NCBI GenBank assembly: GCA_947461205.1
Contig: CANHJG010000011.1
Span: 1 to 62,285 of the forward strand
Length of the DNA stretch: 62,285 bases
Direction: 5' to 3'
DNA from: Opitutia bacterium
GTDB taxonomy: Bacteria; Verrucomicrobiota; Verrucomicrobiia; Opitutales; Opitutaceae
In this document: one piece after another, positions 44,835 to 53,215 of the stretch
Layout: every line of letters begins with the position of its first letter
Position numbering within the stretch: the first letter of the stretch is position 1
Notes under the pieces: generated by a model
The model's database searches: none
What the model was told of the DNA's origin: nothing
Seen by the model: the letters and a program-made list of their open reading frames with translations, nothing else
Translations under genes and position numbers: made by a program

Positions 44835-45613
44835 GTGGCCTAAAATAAGGGAGGTGTCCCCATAGCTGCGTCCATTCAGCCCGAGGCCCTTGTCCTCGAG
44901 CTTGCAAAAACCGAACGGTGACTTCGTAGTCCGCCCGCCTGCAGGCGCGTTTTCGGAGCGCGCGCAAGCGCCCGGCCGACGGCGGAGTGATAGCGACGTC
45001 CCGAATGGTTCAGACTTTGCCTCTCTAGGCCCGCCCGTTGGGGGGCCACCCCGCGACCGGCCTGGCCTATCGTCTAAAAACCACAGGACCTTGGGATGAA
45101 TTGTTTTCGCTAAGTATCCCCCTTTTCCGTTCTCTTTTTGTGGCTTCGGTTCGCACTAAACCGCTCTAAGACGGGCGAGGGCAACGTTTCGCTGAGATGG
45201 AGAAGGACATTGGTTTAAAAAACCAGCCGCGGGAAACGTTCGCAGGTTTTCTCCCCCGCGTCCTCCAACCGTCCGAAAAGAATCCCTGTTTTCCCCCAGT
45301 GCCGAGTACCTCACAGGCTTGCTGATCACGTCACCGGTCCTTGTATTTTCCCGCTGGCGTCATCCTCACGGTCGATTGCTGCCTCCGAAACTGCGCGGCC
45401 GAATCGACCCCACCGCAGCGGACCCAATGGGCGCGACCGCACCGCAGAGGACGGGCAGGGGAGGGCCGGCCGGGATCGCCGCCCATTCGGCCCGGGCTCA
45501 TTTTCCGGCGGGCCAAAGTTTTGGTTGCATTCCGGACGTCCGACGGCATAGCCTCAGGCTCTTTTCCACTACGCCTGCCCTCAATTCCGGGGTGACAGGG
45601 GGAACGAAATCAC
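44835..45613. other. Long non-coding stretch between tRNA-Asn and rplY
   Basis: No credible protein gene is seen in about 780 bases. A nested dyad is visible at 45183-45240: outer arms AACGTTTC/GAAACGTT and inner TGGTTT/AAACCA. A weak promoter-like TTGCAT (45525-45530) followed by ATAGCC lies about 85 bases before rplY. AGGGGGA at 45597-45603 is a good ribosome binding site for rplY. The stretch may hold a leader or small RNA; nothing I recognise (no tmRNA, RNase P, SRP or 6S signature). Confidence 0.5.
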
Positions 45614-46381
45614 ATGAGCCTACAGTTCAAACTAAACGTCACCGCCCGCGCCCACACTGGTCGTAGCGCTTCCCGCCGCCTCCGCAAAGTCAATCGCGTC
45701 CCCGCGATTCTCTATGGGAAGCACACCAGCCCGGAGTCCCTCTCCGTCGAGGGTCCGGAGTTTATCCGCCTCCTGAAATCGGTCGCCGGCCGCGCGGTTC
45801 TCATCGAACTCGCCCGCGCCGACAAGGCCGAGAAAGCCCTTTCCTTCCTGCAGGAAGTCCAGCGCGATCCCATCACCGACAAATACCTCCACATCGATCT
45901 GCAGGAGGTTAAGGCCGATGAAAAATTCGAGATCCGCGTGGCCGTCCGCATCAGCGGTGACTCGTTCGGCGTCAAGAACCAGAGCGGCGTGCTCGAAATC
46001 AACACCCAGCAGGTCCGCGTCCGCTGCTTGCCGAAAGATCTGCCCGAGGCGATCAACGTCGATGTGACTGAGCTCAAGGTCGGTGAGACCATCAAGATTT
46101 CCGGTCTCAAACCCATTGCGGGCGTCGAGTTCATGGACCTTAAGGGCCAGCCGATTGTCTCGTGCGTCGAGCCCGTCGCCGAAATCGTGCAGGAAGTCGT
46201 CGCCGCAGCTCCCGCCGCGGGCGCCTCCGCTCCCGCCGCTGGGGCCGCTCCCGCCGAGGGTGCCGCCGCTCCTGCCGCTGCCGCTCCCGCCGCCGGGGCC
46301 AAAGCCGCAGCTCCCGCGGCCGGCGCCAAGGCCGCTGCTCCCGCCGCCGGGGCCAAACCGGCCGCTCCCGCCAAGAAGTAA
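45614..46381 (+). CDS. rplY: 50S ribosomal protein L25 / general stress protein Ctc, with long Ala/Pro tail
   Basis: The protein has 255 residues and starts at an ATG 10 bases after AGGGGGA. The L25 domain (about 1-95) shows 'GRSASRRLRKVNRVPAILYG' and 'LQEVQRDPITDKYLHIDLQE'; the TL5/CTC-type beta domain (about 100-190) shows 'LEINTQQVRVRCLPKDLPEA' and 'INVDVTELKVGETIKI'. It binds 5S rRNA in the large subunit. Residues from about 195 form an Ala/Pro/Gly-rich tail with near-repeats 'AAAPAAGAK' and a final 'PAKK', longer than in most relatives. rplY next to pth is a common bacterial arrangement and is seen here with a hairpin between them. Confidence 0.97.
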   Translation: MSLQFKLNVTARAHTGRSASRRLRKVNRVPAILYGKHTSPESLSVEGPEFIRLLKSVAGRAVLIELARADKAEKALSFLQEVQRDPITDKYLHIDLQEVKADEKFEIRVAVRISGDSFGVKNQSGVLEINTQQVRVRCLPKDLPEAINVDVTELKVGETIKISGLKPIAGVEFMDLKGQPIVSCVEPVAEIVQEVVAAAPAAGASAPAAGAAPAEGAAAPAAAAPAAGAKAAAPAAGAKAAAPAAGAKPAAPAKK

Positions 46382-46403
46382 TTCTTGTTTCTCTTCCCCG
46401 CCG

Positions 46404-46430
46404 CCCCGCTGCTTTACCGCAGCGGGGTTC
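46404..46430 (+). terminator. Hairpin between rplY and pth
   Basis: CCCCGCTGC (46404-46412) and GCAGCGGGG (46419-46427) form a 9-bp stem with loop TTTACC, followed by only TTC. The short T-run suggests a weak or partial terminator, or an mRNA-stabilising hairpin between two genes that are otherwise close. Confidence 0.5.
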
Positions 46431-46450
46431 TGGCGAATGTTCTTTGAGTC

Positions 46451-47032
46451 ATGTCCATCTCGCTCGTTGCCGGTCTTGGCAATCCGGGCCGCGAATACGA
46501 GGCCTCCCGCCACAACCTTGGCTGGGTGGTGCTCGAGGCTTTCGCCAAAAAACACGGTCTCGCCTGGAAACAGGTGGGGCAGTTTGAGGCAGAAGTCGCT
46601 CGCTGGGACACCCCCGGCCGCACTCGCTGGCTCATCAAACCCTTGACGTTCATGAACGCCAGCGGGGACGCCGTCGGAGCCTTTGCCCGTTTCTTCAAGA
46701 TCCCGCCCACCGACATCGCGGCCGTTTACGACGATCTCACGATCGACCTCGGCCTCGTGAAGGTTTCGGTGACCGGTAGCGCCGGCGGCCACAACGGTGT
46801 GGCCAGCCTCCTCGAGCAGCTCGGCGACGGGTTTGCCCGTTACCGGCTCGGTATCGGCCCCAAAGAGCCCGCCCAGATGGAACTCACAGACTTTGTCCTC
46901 GGAAAATTCACTTCAGATCAACAGACTCTTTTAACTCAAAAACTCGACACTCACGTGCAAGGCCTCGAACTGCTGCTCTCCCGCGGCACCGAGGCGGCCA
47001 TGAATCAGCTCAATCGCAGAGACCCAAAATGA
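46451..47032 (+). CDS. pth: Peptidyl-tRNA hydrolase
   Basis: The protein has 193 residues, the normal size. 'LVAGLGNPGREYEASRHNLG' holds the conserved Asn and the catalytic His (about residue 20); 'LIKPLTFMNASG' holds the Asn that binds the tRNA-linked residue; 'AAVYDDLTIDLG' the conserved Asp; 'GSAGGHNGVASL' the substrate-binding loop. It frees peptidyl-tRNAs that fall off ribosomes. The stop codon overlaps the rpsF start (ATGA, 47029-47032), so the two are probably translated together. The rplY gene precedes it, separated by a hairpin. Confidence 0.97.
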   Translation: MSISLVAGLGNPGREYEASRHNLGWVVLEAFAKKHGLAWKQVGQFEAEVARWDTPGRTRWLIKPLTFMNASGDAVGAFARFFKIPPTDIAAVYDDLTIDLGLVKVSVTGSAGGHNGVASLLEQLGDGFARYRLGIGPKEPAQMELTDFVLGKFTSDQQTLLTQKLDTHVQGLELLLSRGTEAAMNQLNRRDPK

Positions 47033-47325
47033 ACGCCACCAAACGTAACTACCGCGCGACCTTCATCCTCGACAATCGCGGCAAGGAAGAGACCGTCGAT
47101 CAAATCATCGACGGCGTGAAGAAAGTCATCGTCGACGTGCAGGGTGACGTCACCGCTGTCGAAAACATCGGCAAGAAGGATTTCATCCGCGTGACGGACA
47201 AGCGCCTCACCGGTGCGACCTACGTCCATGTCAACTTTGCCGCTCCGGCCGCCGCGCCCGCGCAGCTCGTCGAGCGCCTCCGGTTGAACAGCAGCGTTTA
47301 CCGGACCTTTATCCAGTCGGCCTGA
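47029..47325 (+). CDS. rpsF: 30S ribosomal protein S6
   Basis: The protein has 98 residues. 'NYRATFILDNRGKEETVDQI' with 'KVIVDVQGDVTAVENIGKKD' and the C-terminal 'LVERLRLNSSVYRTFIQS' follow the S6 alpha/beta fold. It binds 16S rRNA together with S18. The ATG overlaps the pth stop codon by 4 bases. The next gene is ssb after 25 bases, the standard rpsF-ssb order, but rpsR (S18), which normally belongs to this operon, is not found before rplI. Confidence 0.95.
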   Translation: MNATKRNYRATFILDNRGKEETVDQIIDGVKKVIVDVQGDVTAVENIGKKDFIRVTDKRLTGATYVHVNFAAPAAAPAQLVERLRLNSSVYRTFIQSA

Positions 47326-47350
47326 ACCGGCGTTCGCGCCGCCCCTCGCC

Positions 47351-47833
47351 ATGCCGTCCCTCAACAAAGTCTTGCTCATGGGCAACCTGACCCGCGACCC
47401 CGAGTTGCGCGTCACGCCCAAGGGCACGCCGATCTGCCAATTCTCGCTCGCGATCAATCGCCAGTTCAAGATGGAGTCCGGCGAGACGCGTGAGGAAGTC
47501 ATTTACGTCGATGTCGAGGCCTGGGGCAAACAGGGCGAGACCATCGCCAAGTTCATGACTAAGGGACGCCCGCTTTACGTCGAAGGCCGGCTCCGCCTCG
47601 ACCAATGGGAGGACAAGACGACCAAGGAAAAACGTAGCCGCATGAAGGTCGTGCTCGAGCAGTTTCAGTTCCTCGGCGACAACCGCGGCGCCCCCGGCAG
47701 CGGCGGTTCTGCCGGTGCCGCCGAGCCCGGCATCGATCAGACTGCGTCGCCTGAGCGGCACTCGCCGCCGGCCCGCAGCGCGGCCCCAAAGCCCGCCGCC
47801 CAGGAAAACCTCGACGAAGACGTTCCTTTTTAA
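47351..47833 (+). CDS. ssb: Single-stranded DNA-binding protein
   Basis: The protein has 160 residues. The OB-fold (about 1-110) starts 'SLNKVLLMGNLTRDPELRVT' and continues with 'ICQFSLAINRQFK', 'VDVEAWGKQGETIAKF' and 'LYVEGRLRLDQWED'. A Gly/Pro/Ala-rich linker leads to the acidic tip 'NLDEDVPF', the docking peptide for repair and replication partners. Standard length and architecture. It belongs to the rpsF-ssb-rplI-dnaB block. The 115 bases after it hold no gene. Confidence 0.97.
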   Translation: MPSLNKVLLMGNLTRDPELRVTPKGTPICQFSLAINRQFKMESGETREEVIYVDVEAWGKQGETIAKFMTKGRPLYVEGRLRLDQWEDKTTKEKRSRMKVVLEQFQFLGDNRGAPGSGGSAGAAEPGIDQTASPERHSPPARSAAPKPAAQENLDEDVPF

Positions 47834-47948
47834 TCTCAGACAAACCCATCGGAGCGGCCCCAGCAATGGCGCCGTCGGCGGCAAGGGCCGTCGTGACACC
47901 CGCAACCCACCACCCGCGCCCCGGCGCAGCATTTAACCAGAAAACATC

Positions 47949-48476
47949 ATGGCCTCTACAGAAATTCTCCTCGTCAAACCCGTCGAAGGTCTCGGCGGCG
48001 AAGGCGATCAAGTCAAAGTACGCGCCGGCTACGCCCGCAATTATCTTCTTCCGCGCAAGATCGCGGTGCCGTTGAATGCGGCTAATAAGAAGCACGTCGA
48101 GGCGCTCAAGAAGCGCCGCGCCGGCCGCGAGCAGGACGAGCTCACGGGCGCGCAGGAACTCGGCAAGAAGCTCGAGAAGACGAGCCTGGCTTTCGCCGTG
48201 AAGACGGGCGAGGGCGGCAAGATGTTCGGCGCGATCACCGCCACCGATATCCACGAAAAACTCACCGCCGCCGGCATCGCGATCGACAAGAAAAAGATCC
48301 ATCTCCATGTCCCGGTGAAGACCCTCGGCAAGCACACCGTCAAGGTGAAGCTCCACGCCGACGTCTCCGTCGAGGTTAACTTCGATGTCGTCTCGGAAAA
48401 CCCGATCGAGCCCGCCGTGGTGGCGGAAGCGCCCAAGCCCGAAGGCCGGCGCTACGACCGCCCCGACCGGAAGTAA
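47949..48476 (+). CDS. rplI: 50S ribosomal protein L9
   Basis: The protein has 175 residues. The N-terminal domain has 'EILLVKPVEGLGGEGDQVKV' and 'GYARNYLLPRKIAVPL', the core L9 signature with the glycine-rich loop; a long connecting helix leads to the C-terminal rRNA-binding domain ('KMFGAITATDIHEKL', 'HTVKVKLHADVSVEVNF'). The C-terminal extension of roughly 20 residues (ending 'GRRYDRPDRK') goes beyond the usual length of about 150. It stabilises the large subunit near the L1 stalk. It follows ssb and precedes dnaB after a hairpin. Confidence 0.97.
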   Translation: MASTEILLVKPVEGLGGEGDQVKVRAGYARNYLLPRKIAVPLNAANKKHVEALKKRRAGREQDELTGAQELGKKLEKTSLAFAVKTGEGGKMFGAITATDIHEKLTAAGIAIDKKKIHLHVPVKTLGKHTVKVKLHADVSVEVNFDVVSENPIEPAVVAEAPKPEGRRYDRPDRK

Positions 48477-48502
48477 TCCCGCTGCTGTCTACGCAATTTC
48501 GG

Positions 48503-48541
48503 AGGCCGTGTCCGTCGCCGGATGCGGCCTTCGTGCTTTTT
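48503..48541 (+). terminator. Hairpin between rplI and dnaB
   Basis: AGGCCGTGTCCG and CGGATGCGGCCT form a 12-position stem with two G-U pairs and loop TCGC. A TTTTT run follows six bases after the stem (48537-48541). It probably separates the ribosomal-protein transcript from dnaB, but the offset T-run makes efficiency uncertain. Confidence 0.6.
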
Positions 48542-48618
48542 GCGAACAGTGGGTGGAAAATAGGTAGCAACCTGCTGTTGCCGCCCAGCCTCCGACTCCT
48601 CTGACTCTCTCGCCTGGT

Positions 48619-50007
48619 ATGGTCGAAGACGCTCCCCAAAAATTTCGTCGTTCCGAGGCGCCCTCCGGCGCCGTTGGCCGCTCCTTGCCGCACAGCCTCG
48701 AAGCAGAGGAGTACCTGCTGTCCTGCTGCCTGCTGGATGGCGCGGACGTGCTCTCCCGTTGCCTGGAGGCACGGATTCGGCCGGAGTCGTTTTACGACCC
48801 GAAGCACGGGGTGATCTACGAGGTGCTGGTCAACCTCTACAACACCCAGAAACCGATCGAGGTTTCGGTCGTCGCCGAGGAGCTGAAAACCTCACGGCAG
48901 CTCGATACCGTCGGCGGTTACGCGTTCCTCGCTCAGGTGAGCAGTCGCATCCCGACCACGGCCCAGGCCAGTTACTTCATCGAAAAGGTCCGCGAGCAGG
49001 CTCTGCTCCGCGAGATTATCCGCTCGGCCACCGGGGCCGTCGAGGATTGCTACGGCTTTTCCGGCGGGATCGACGAGTTTGTCGACCAAATCGAATCGCG
49101 GATATTCACGGTCACGCAGAATCGTGTGAGCGAGAGCGCCAAGCAGATGCGCGAGCCCACGCGCGAGGCGATGAACGTCATCACCAAAATGATGATGAAG
49201 AAGGGCGAGCTCACCGGCATCTCGTCGGGATTCAAGGACCTCGATGCGCTGATGTGGGGCTTTCAGCGCCAGGAAATGATCATCTTGGCGGCCCGTCCTT
49301 CGATGGGCAAAACCTCCTTGGCCCTCAACTTCGCCGAAGGGGCGTCCCTGCCGCTGAAAGGGCAGGGGGTCGCCAGCCTCATCTTTTCCCTCGAAATGAG
49401 CGCTGCCCAGCTCGCGCTGCGCATGCTCTGCTCCCGCGCGCGGGTGAACATGAAGCTCCTCCGCGACGGCCTTCTCTCCAAGAACGGCGACGAGCAAAAC
49501 CGTTTGGTCCAGACCGCCGACGAATTCTCCAAGGCGCCGATCTTCATCGACGATTCGAGCGCGCTTTCGATCATGCAGCTCCGCGCCAAGGCCCGCCGCA
49601 TCCATTCGCGCACTCCTCTCGGGTTTATCGTCGTCGACTACCTCCAGTTGCTCAGCCCGACCGACAGCAAGATGCCCCGCGAACAGCAGGTCGCCGAAGC
49701 TTCGCGTGGACTAAAATCGCTCGCGAAGGAACTGAACGTGCCAGTCCTTGTATTATCCCAGCTCAACCGCTCGTCCGAAAAGGAGAACCGCACGCCGAAA
49801 TTGGCCGACTTGCGCGAATCCGGCTCGATCGAGCAAGACGCCGACGTCGTCCTCATGCTGGCCCGGCCCCGCGACGCCGACGAAAAATTCCAAGTAGCCG
49901 CCGACTCGGCCGAGTTAATCGTTGCCAAGTCCCGAAACGGCCCGGTAGGAGAACTAAAGCTTACATTCCTTCGAGACATCACCCGCTTTGAAAACTTCCA
50001 TCAGTAA
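48619..50007 (+). CDS. dnaB: Replicative DNA helicase DnaB
   Basis: The protein has 462 residues. The N-terminal scaffold domain shows 'LPHSLEAEEYLLSCCLLDGA'. The RecA-like motor has Walker A 'ARPSMGKTSLALNFAEG' (about residue 225), 'LIFSLEMSAAQLALRML' and Walker B 'FIVVDYLQLL', followed by 'VLSQLNRSSEKENRTPKLAD' and 'SGSIEQDADVVLML', all standard DnaB motifs. The hexameric ring unwinds DNA at the fork. The open frame beyond the stop is taken over by bamA, whose possible TTG start (49988) lies inside the dnaB 3' end. Size and motifs are entirely normal. Confidence 0.98.
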   Translation: MVEDAPQKFRRSEAPSGAVGRSLPHSLEAEEYLLSCCLLDGADVLSRCLEARIRPESFYDPKHGVIYEVLVNLYNTQKPIEVSVVAEELKTSRQLDTVGGYAFLAQVSSRIPTTAQASYFIEKVREQALLREIIRSATGAVEDCYGFSGGIDEFVDQIESRIFTVTQNRVSESAKQMREPTREAMNVITKMMMKKGELTGISSGFKDLDALMWGFQRQEMIILAARPSMGKTSLALNFAEGASLPLKGQGVASLIFSLEMSAAQLALRMLCSRARVNMKLLRDGLLSKNGDEQNRLVQTADEFSKAPIFIDDSSALSIMQLRAKARRIHSRTPLGFIVVDYLQLLSPTDSKMPREQQVAEASRGLKSLAKELNVPVLVLSQLNRSSEKENRTPKLADLRESGSIEQDADVVLMLARPRDADEKFQVAADSAELIVAKSRNGPVGELKLTFLRDITRFENFHQ

Positions 50008-52378
50008 CCCTGTGCGCAGGGTCACCTCCTCATTTTTTGCATTTCTCTTGTTGGTGGCAGCGGGTGGAACTCCGGTTCGGGCTCAGGCACCCGGGCAACC
50101 GTCTCCGCCTGACCAGCCGCAACAGCAGGCCCCAACCTTCAAGGCGGGTACGATCACGATCAAGTTTGTCGGCACGGCCAACGTCAACGAACAGGTCGTC
50201 CGCGCCAACATGCAGGTCCGCGAGGGCGGCGATTTCGACGCCAACATGCTCGATCGCGACCTGCGTTCGCTCTATCGCACCGGTCTCTTCGAACTCATCG
50301 AATTCAAGCAGGAAGCCGGTGAGAGCAACGCGCTGAACCTCGTGGTGGAGGTCACGCCGAAATACCGTGTTCTCGCCGTCAAATTCGAGGGCAACGTCAA
50401 GATGAAGAGCAACCGCCTCGAAAAAGAGGCTAAAACCCGCCCGAACTTCGCGCTCGACGAACGCCAGGTGAAAGATGATGCCAGCAAACTCATCGAATTC
50501 TATCAGAAGGCCGGCTATAATCAGGTGTCCGTCACCTATAGCATCGACCGCGACCGCGTCGGCGGTTTCGGCACCGTCATTTTCAAGATCAAGGAAGGCG
50601 CCAAGGTCAAAATCACCGACATCAAGTTCGTCGGCAACGCCCGGATCAAAGCCGGCGCGCTCAAGGGCGAGATGGAGACGAAAAAATGGTGGATGTTCTC
50701 CTGGCTCACCGGTTCCGGCCGTTTCAAGGACGACCAGTTCGAGGACGACCTCGACAAGCTGCGCGATTACTACCGCGAACAGGGCTTTCTCGACATCGAA
50801 ATTCCGCAGGAAAAGGTCGTTTTCAGCTACCCGACGCCCGATAAGCTCCTCATCACGATCACCATCACCGAGGGTCGCCAGTACCGCGTCGGCGAAATCA
50901 ATTTCACGGGCAACAAACTCTTCGCCACCACCCTCCTGAAGCGCGTCGCCCGCATCCGCAGCGGCATGGTCTTCGTGCCCTCGAAACTCGACAAAGACAC
51001 CGAGCGCGTGGAGGACTTCTACGGCAAAGACGGCTACCTCCAGACCAACGTCCGCATTCTCCGCAAACCGAACGTCGGCACCGGCAACATCGACATCGAC
51101 TACCAGATCCAGGAGAGCGAGAAATTCAACGTCGAGTCCATCGTCATCGAGGGCAATACGAAGACCAAGAGCACCGTCATCCTCCGCGAACTTGTGCTCG
51201 GCCCCGGCGACGTGTTCAGCAAGGTCATGATGAAGATCAGCAAGCTTCGCCTCGAAAACACGCGTTTCTTCGAGGACGTGAACGTGACCGATCAGGAGAC
51301 CAACATCCCCGGCCGCCGTAATATGCGGATCGCCGTCAAAGAGGGCCGCACGGGCAACCTCACGTTCGGAGCCGGCTTCAGCTCGCTCGAACGCGCCACG
51401 CTGTTCGCCGAAGTCTCGCAGTCCAATTTCGACATTTTCAACCGCCGCTCCTTCTTCCAAGGCGACGGACAGAAGTTTCGCCTCCGCCTCCAGTTGGGCT
51501 CGCTCTCCAGCGAAGCGGTCCTCTCCTTCGAGGAACCGTGGCTCTTCCAGAAAGCCCTCGCACTCGGTTTCAGCGTTTTCCGGAGCAGTTCGGACTACAA
51601 CAGCTCGTTCTACAGCCAGGTCGAAACCGGCGCCGAGGTCTACTTGCGCAAGCGTCTCTTCGAACTCGTCGAGGGCCGGCTCGCCTACACCTACAAAATC
51701 GTCGACATCAAGGACGTCTCGAGCTCCGCCTCGTCGATCATCCAGTCCTTGGCGGGCAACAACGCGCTGTCCGAGGTCAGCTTCCAACTCCTCCGCGACA
51801 CGCGCGACAAGATCATCAACACCACCGCCGGCAACCGCATCGAAATCAACACGGCCTTCGCCGGCGGCCCCCTCGGCGGCAGCAAGATCAACAACTACTA
51901 CAGCGTCGAAGTCCGCGGGTCGCAGTTCTTCCCGGTCTTCGAGACGCAGACGCAGGTACTGGCCCTGATCGGGCGCGGCGGTGTCATTCAGAACTTCGGC
52001 AAGAGCCCCGATGTGCCTTACTACAGCAAGTTCTACCTTGGCGGCCCGACGACTCTCCGCGGCTACGAGTTCCGCGATGTTGCTCCCCGCGACTCCTTCA
52101 ATGAGCCGATCGGCGGCAAGTCCTACGGTTTCTTCAGCGCCGAATACTCCCTGGACATCGTGAGCCCGATCCGCGCCGCGGTCTTCTATGACGCCGGTTT
52201 CGTCAACAAGAACGCCTACGATTTCAATCCCCGCGACTACGCCGACAACTTCGGCTTCGGCCTGCGCCTCTTTGTCGCCGGTGCGCCCCTCAGCCTGGAC
52301 TTCGGCATCCCGATCAAGGGCCCGAAGGACGCCAAGAAGGGCAACCAGTTCAATTTTTCCTTTGGCACCCGCTTCTGA
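49988..52378 (+). CDS. bamA: Outer membrane protein assembly factor BamA
   Basis: The protein has 796 residues from a TTG at 49988 that overlaps dnaB; a GTG at 50012, just after the dnaB stop, would give a shorter leader (RRVTSSFFAFLLLVAAGG) and is equally plausible. No strong ribosome binding site distinguishes them. A signal peptide ends near 'GTPVRAQA'; a Pro/Gln-rich linker leads to POTRA repeats (about 50-440; 'FVGTANVNEQVVRANMQVRE', 'FVGNARIKAGALKG', 'FTGNKLFATTLLKRVARI', 'IEGNTKTKSTVILREL'), then the 16-stranded barrel with 'GGPTTLRGYEFRDVAP' (the conserved loop-6 motif near residue 690) and a final Phe. Inserts outer-membrane proteins, including the many TonB receptors of this organism. 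skp and lpxD follow. Confidence 0.96.
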   Translation: MKTSISNPVRRVTSSFFAFLLLVAAGGTPVRAQAPGQPSPPDQPQQQAPTFKAGTITIKFVGTANVNEQVVRANMQVREGGDFDANMLDRDLRSLYRTGLFELIEFKQEAGESNALNLVVEVTPKYRVLAVKFEGNVKMKSNRLEKEAKTRPNFALDERQVKDDASKLIEFYQKAGYNQVSVTYSIDRDRVGGFGTVIFKIKEGAKVKITDIKFVGNARIKAGALKGEMETKKWWMFSWLTGSGRFKDDQFEDDLDKLRDYYREQGFLDIEIPQEKVVFSYPTPDKLLITITITEGRQYRVGEINFTGNKLFATTLLKRVARIRSGMVFVPSKLDKDTERVEDFYGKDGYLQTNVRILRKPNVGTGNIDIDYQIQESEKFNVESIVIEGNTKTKSTVILRELVLGPGDVFSKVMMKISKLRLENTRFFEDVNVTDQETNIPGRRNMRIAVKEGRTGNLTFGAGFSSLERATLFAEVSQSNFDIFNRRSFFQGDGQKFRLRLQLGSLSSEAVLSFEEPWLFQKALALGFSVFRSSSDYNSSFYSQVETGAEVYLRKRLFELVEGRLAYTYKIVDIKDVSSSASSIIQSLAGNNALSEVSFQLLRDTRDKIINTTAGNRIEINTAFAGGPLGGSKINNYYSVEVRGSQFFPVFETQTQVLALIGRGGVIQNFGKSPDVPYYSKFYLGGPTTLRGYEFRDVAPRDSFNEPIGGKSYGFFSAEYSLDIVSPIRAAVFYDAGFVNKNAYDFNPRDYADNFGFGLRLFVAGAPLSLDFGIPIKGPKDAKKGNQFNFSFGTRF

Positions 52379-52416
52379 TTCTGTTTCGTTCCGCCCTTCT
52401 GTTTTTAAACCCACCC

Positions 52417-53088
52417 ATGAAGAAATCTATCCAAACTCTCCTTGCGATCGCCGCTCTCGGCTCGCTCTCCCTCGCGGCCAACGCGCAGCCGGCCAGCGCG
52501 CAGCCCGTCGTCAAGCTGCTGGTCGTCGATATGGCCAAGCTCTACGACAGCCACTACAAGACGGTTGAGCAGAACGCCAAAATTCAGGCGGACGACGCCA
52601 AGGCGCAGGAAGAAGTCGACAAGATGAACAAGGACGGCAACGCCCTCGTCGAGGAATACAAGAGCCTCAACGACCAGTCGAACAACCCCACGCTCACCTC
52701 CGAGGCCAAAGCCAAGGCCCAAGCCGAGGCCCAGAAGAAACTCGAAGGTATCCAGACCAAGCAACGCGAAGTGCAGGGCTTCATCCAGAACACCCGCAAT
52801 TCTCTCGGTCAGCGCCTCAACACCTTCCGTAGCCTGATGCTCGAGGAAATCAGCAAAATCGCGGCCGACGTGGCGAAGCGCAAGGGCGGGACCGTCCTCC
52901 TCGACAAGGCCGGCCCCACTGGTATCGGCATCTCGAACCTGATCTACGCCGACGCCGGCTTCGACATCACCGACGACGTGCTCAAGGAAATCAACAAGGA
53001 CCGCCCGGCCAATGCCCCGACGGCTCCGGCTGCGGCTGCGGCCCCGGCCGGCGCCATCACGGTCCCCGGCCTCGCGCCGAAGAAGTAA
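52417..53088 (+). CDS. OmpH/Skp family periplasmic chaperone
   Basis: The protein has 223 residues. A signal peptide (core [16 protein letters not shown]) is followed by '[20 protein letters not shown]', the start of the Skp/OmpH fold, then a long charged coiled-coil region (about 55-160) rich in Lys, Glu, Gln and Ala, and a compact end '[20 protein letters not shown]'. The Ala/Pro-rich tail ends 'GLAPKK'. Skp holds unfolded outer-membrane proteins on their way to BamA, which is encoded 38 bases upstream. It is longer than the E. coli protein (161 residues). The chaperone role rests on family and position. Confidence 0.93.
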   Translation: MKKSIQTLLAIAALGSLSLAANAQPASAQPVVKLLVVDMAKLYDSHYKTVEQNAKIQADDAKAQEEVDKMNKDGNALVEEYKSLNDQSNNPTLTSEAKAKAQAEAQKKLEGIQTKQREVQGFIQNTRNSLGQRLNTFRSLMLEEISKIAADVAKRKGGTVLLDKAGPTGIGISNLIYADAGFDITDDVLKEINKDRPANAPTAPAAAAAPAGAITVPGLAPKK

Positions 53089-53123
53089 CGGACGATTCGC
53101 TTTCGCGGGCCGCCCACTTTCCA

Positions 53124-53150
53124 GCCCCGCTCATCGAGCGGGGCTTTTTT
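53124..53150 (+). terminator. Intrinsic terminator after skp
   Basis: GCCCCGCTC (53124-53132) and GAGCGGGGC (53136-53144) form a perfect 9-bp stem with a three-base loop, followed by TTTTTT (53145-53150). A textbook rho-independent terminator, separating bamA-skp from lpxD. Confidence 0.95.
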
Positions 53151-53215
53151 GCGCTCTCGGGCCCGCCCCCGTAACTTCGCGTTGCCCCGTCCGGATTAAC
53201 GCCCACGCTCGTTCC

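Noticed and set aside
45632-46792. 386-codon minus-strand frame over rplY and pth
   Set aside because: Two well-known genes lie opposite; the Gly/Ser-rich product comes from the repeat-coded tail of L25.
50030-52414. 794-codon minus-strand frame opposite bamA
   Set aside because: bamA has all expected motifs. The minus-strand product is Val/Asp/Glu/Ala-rich antisense.
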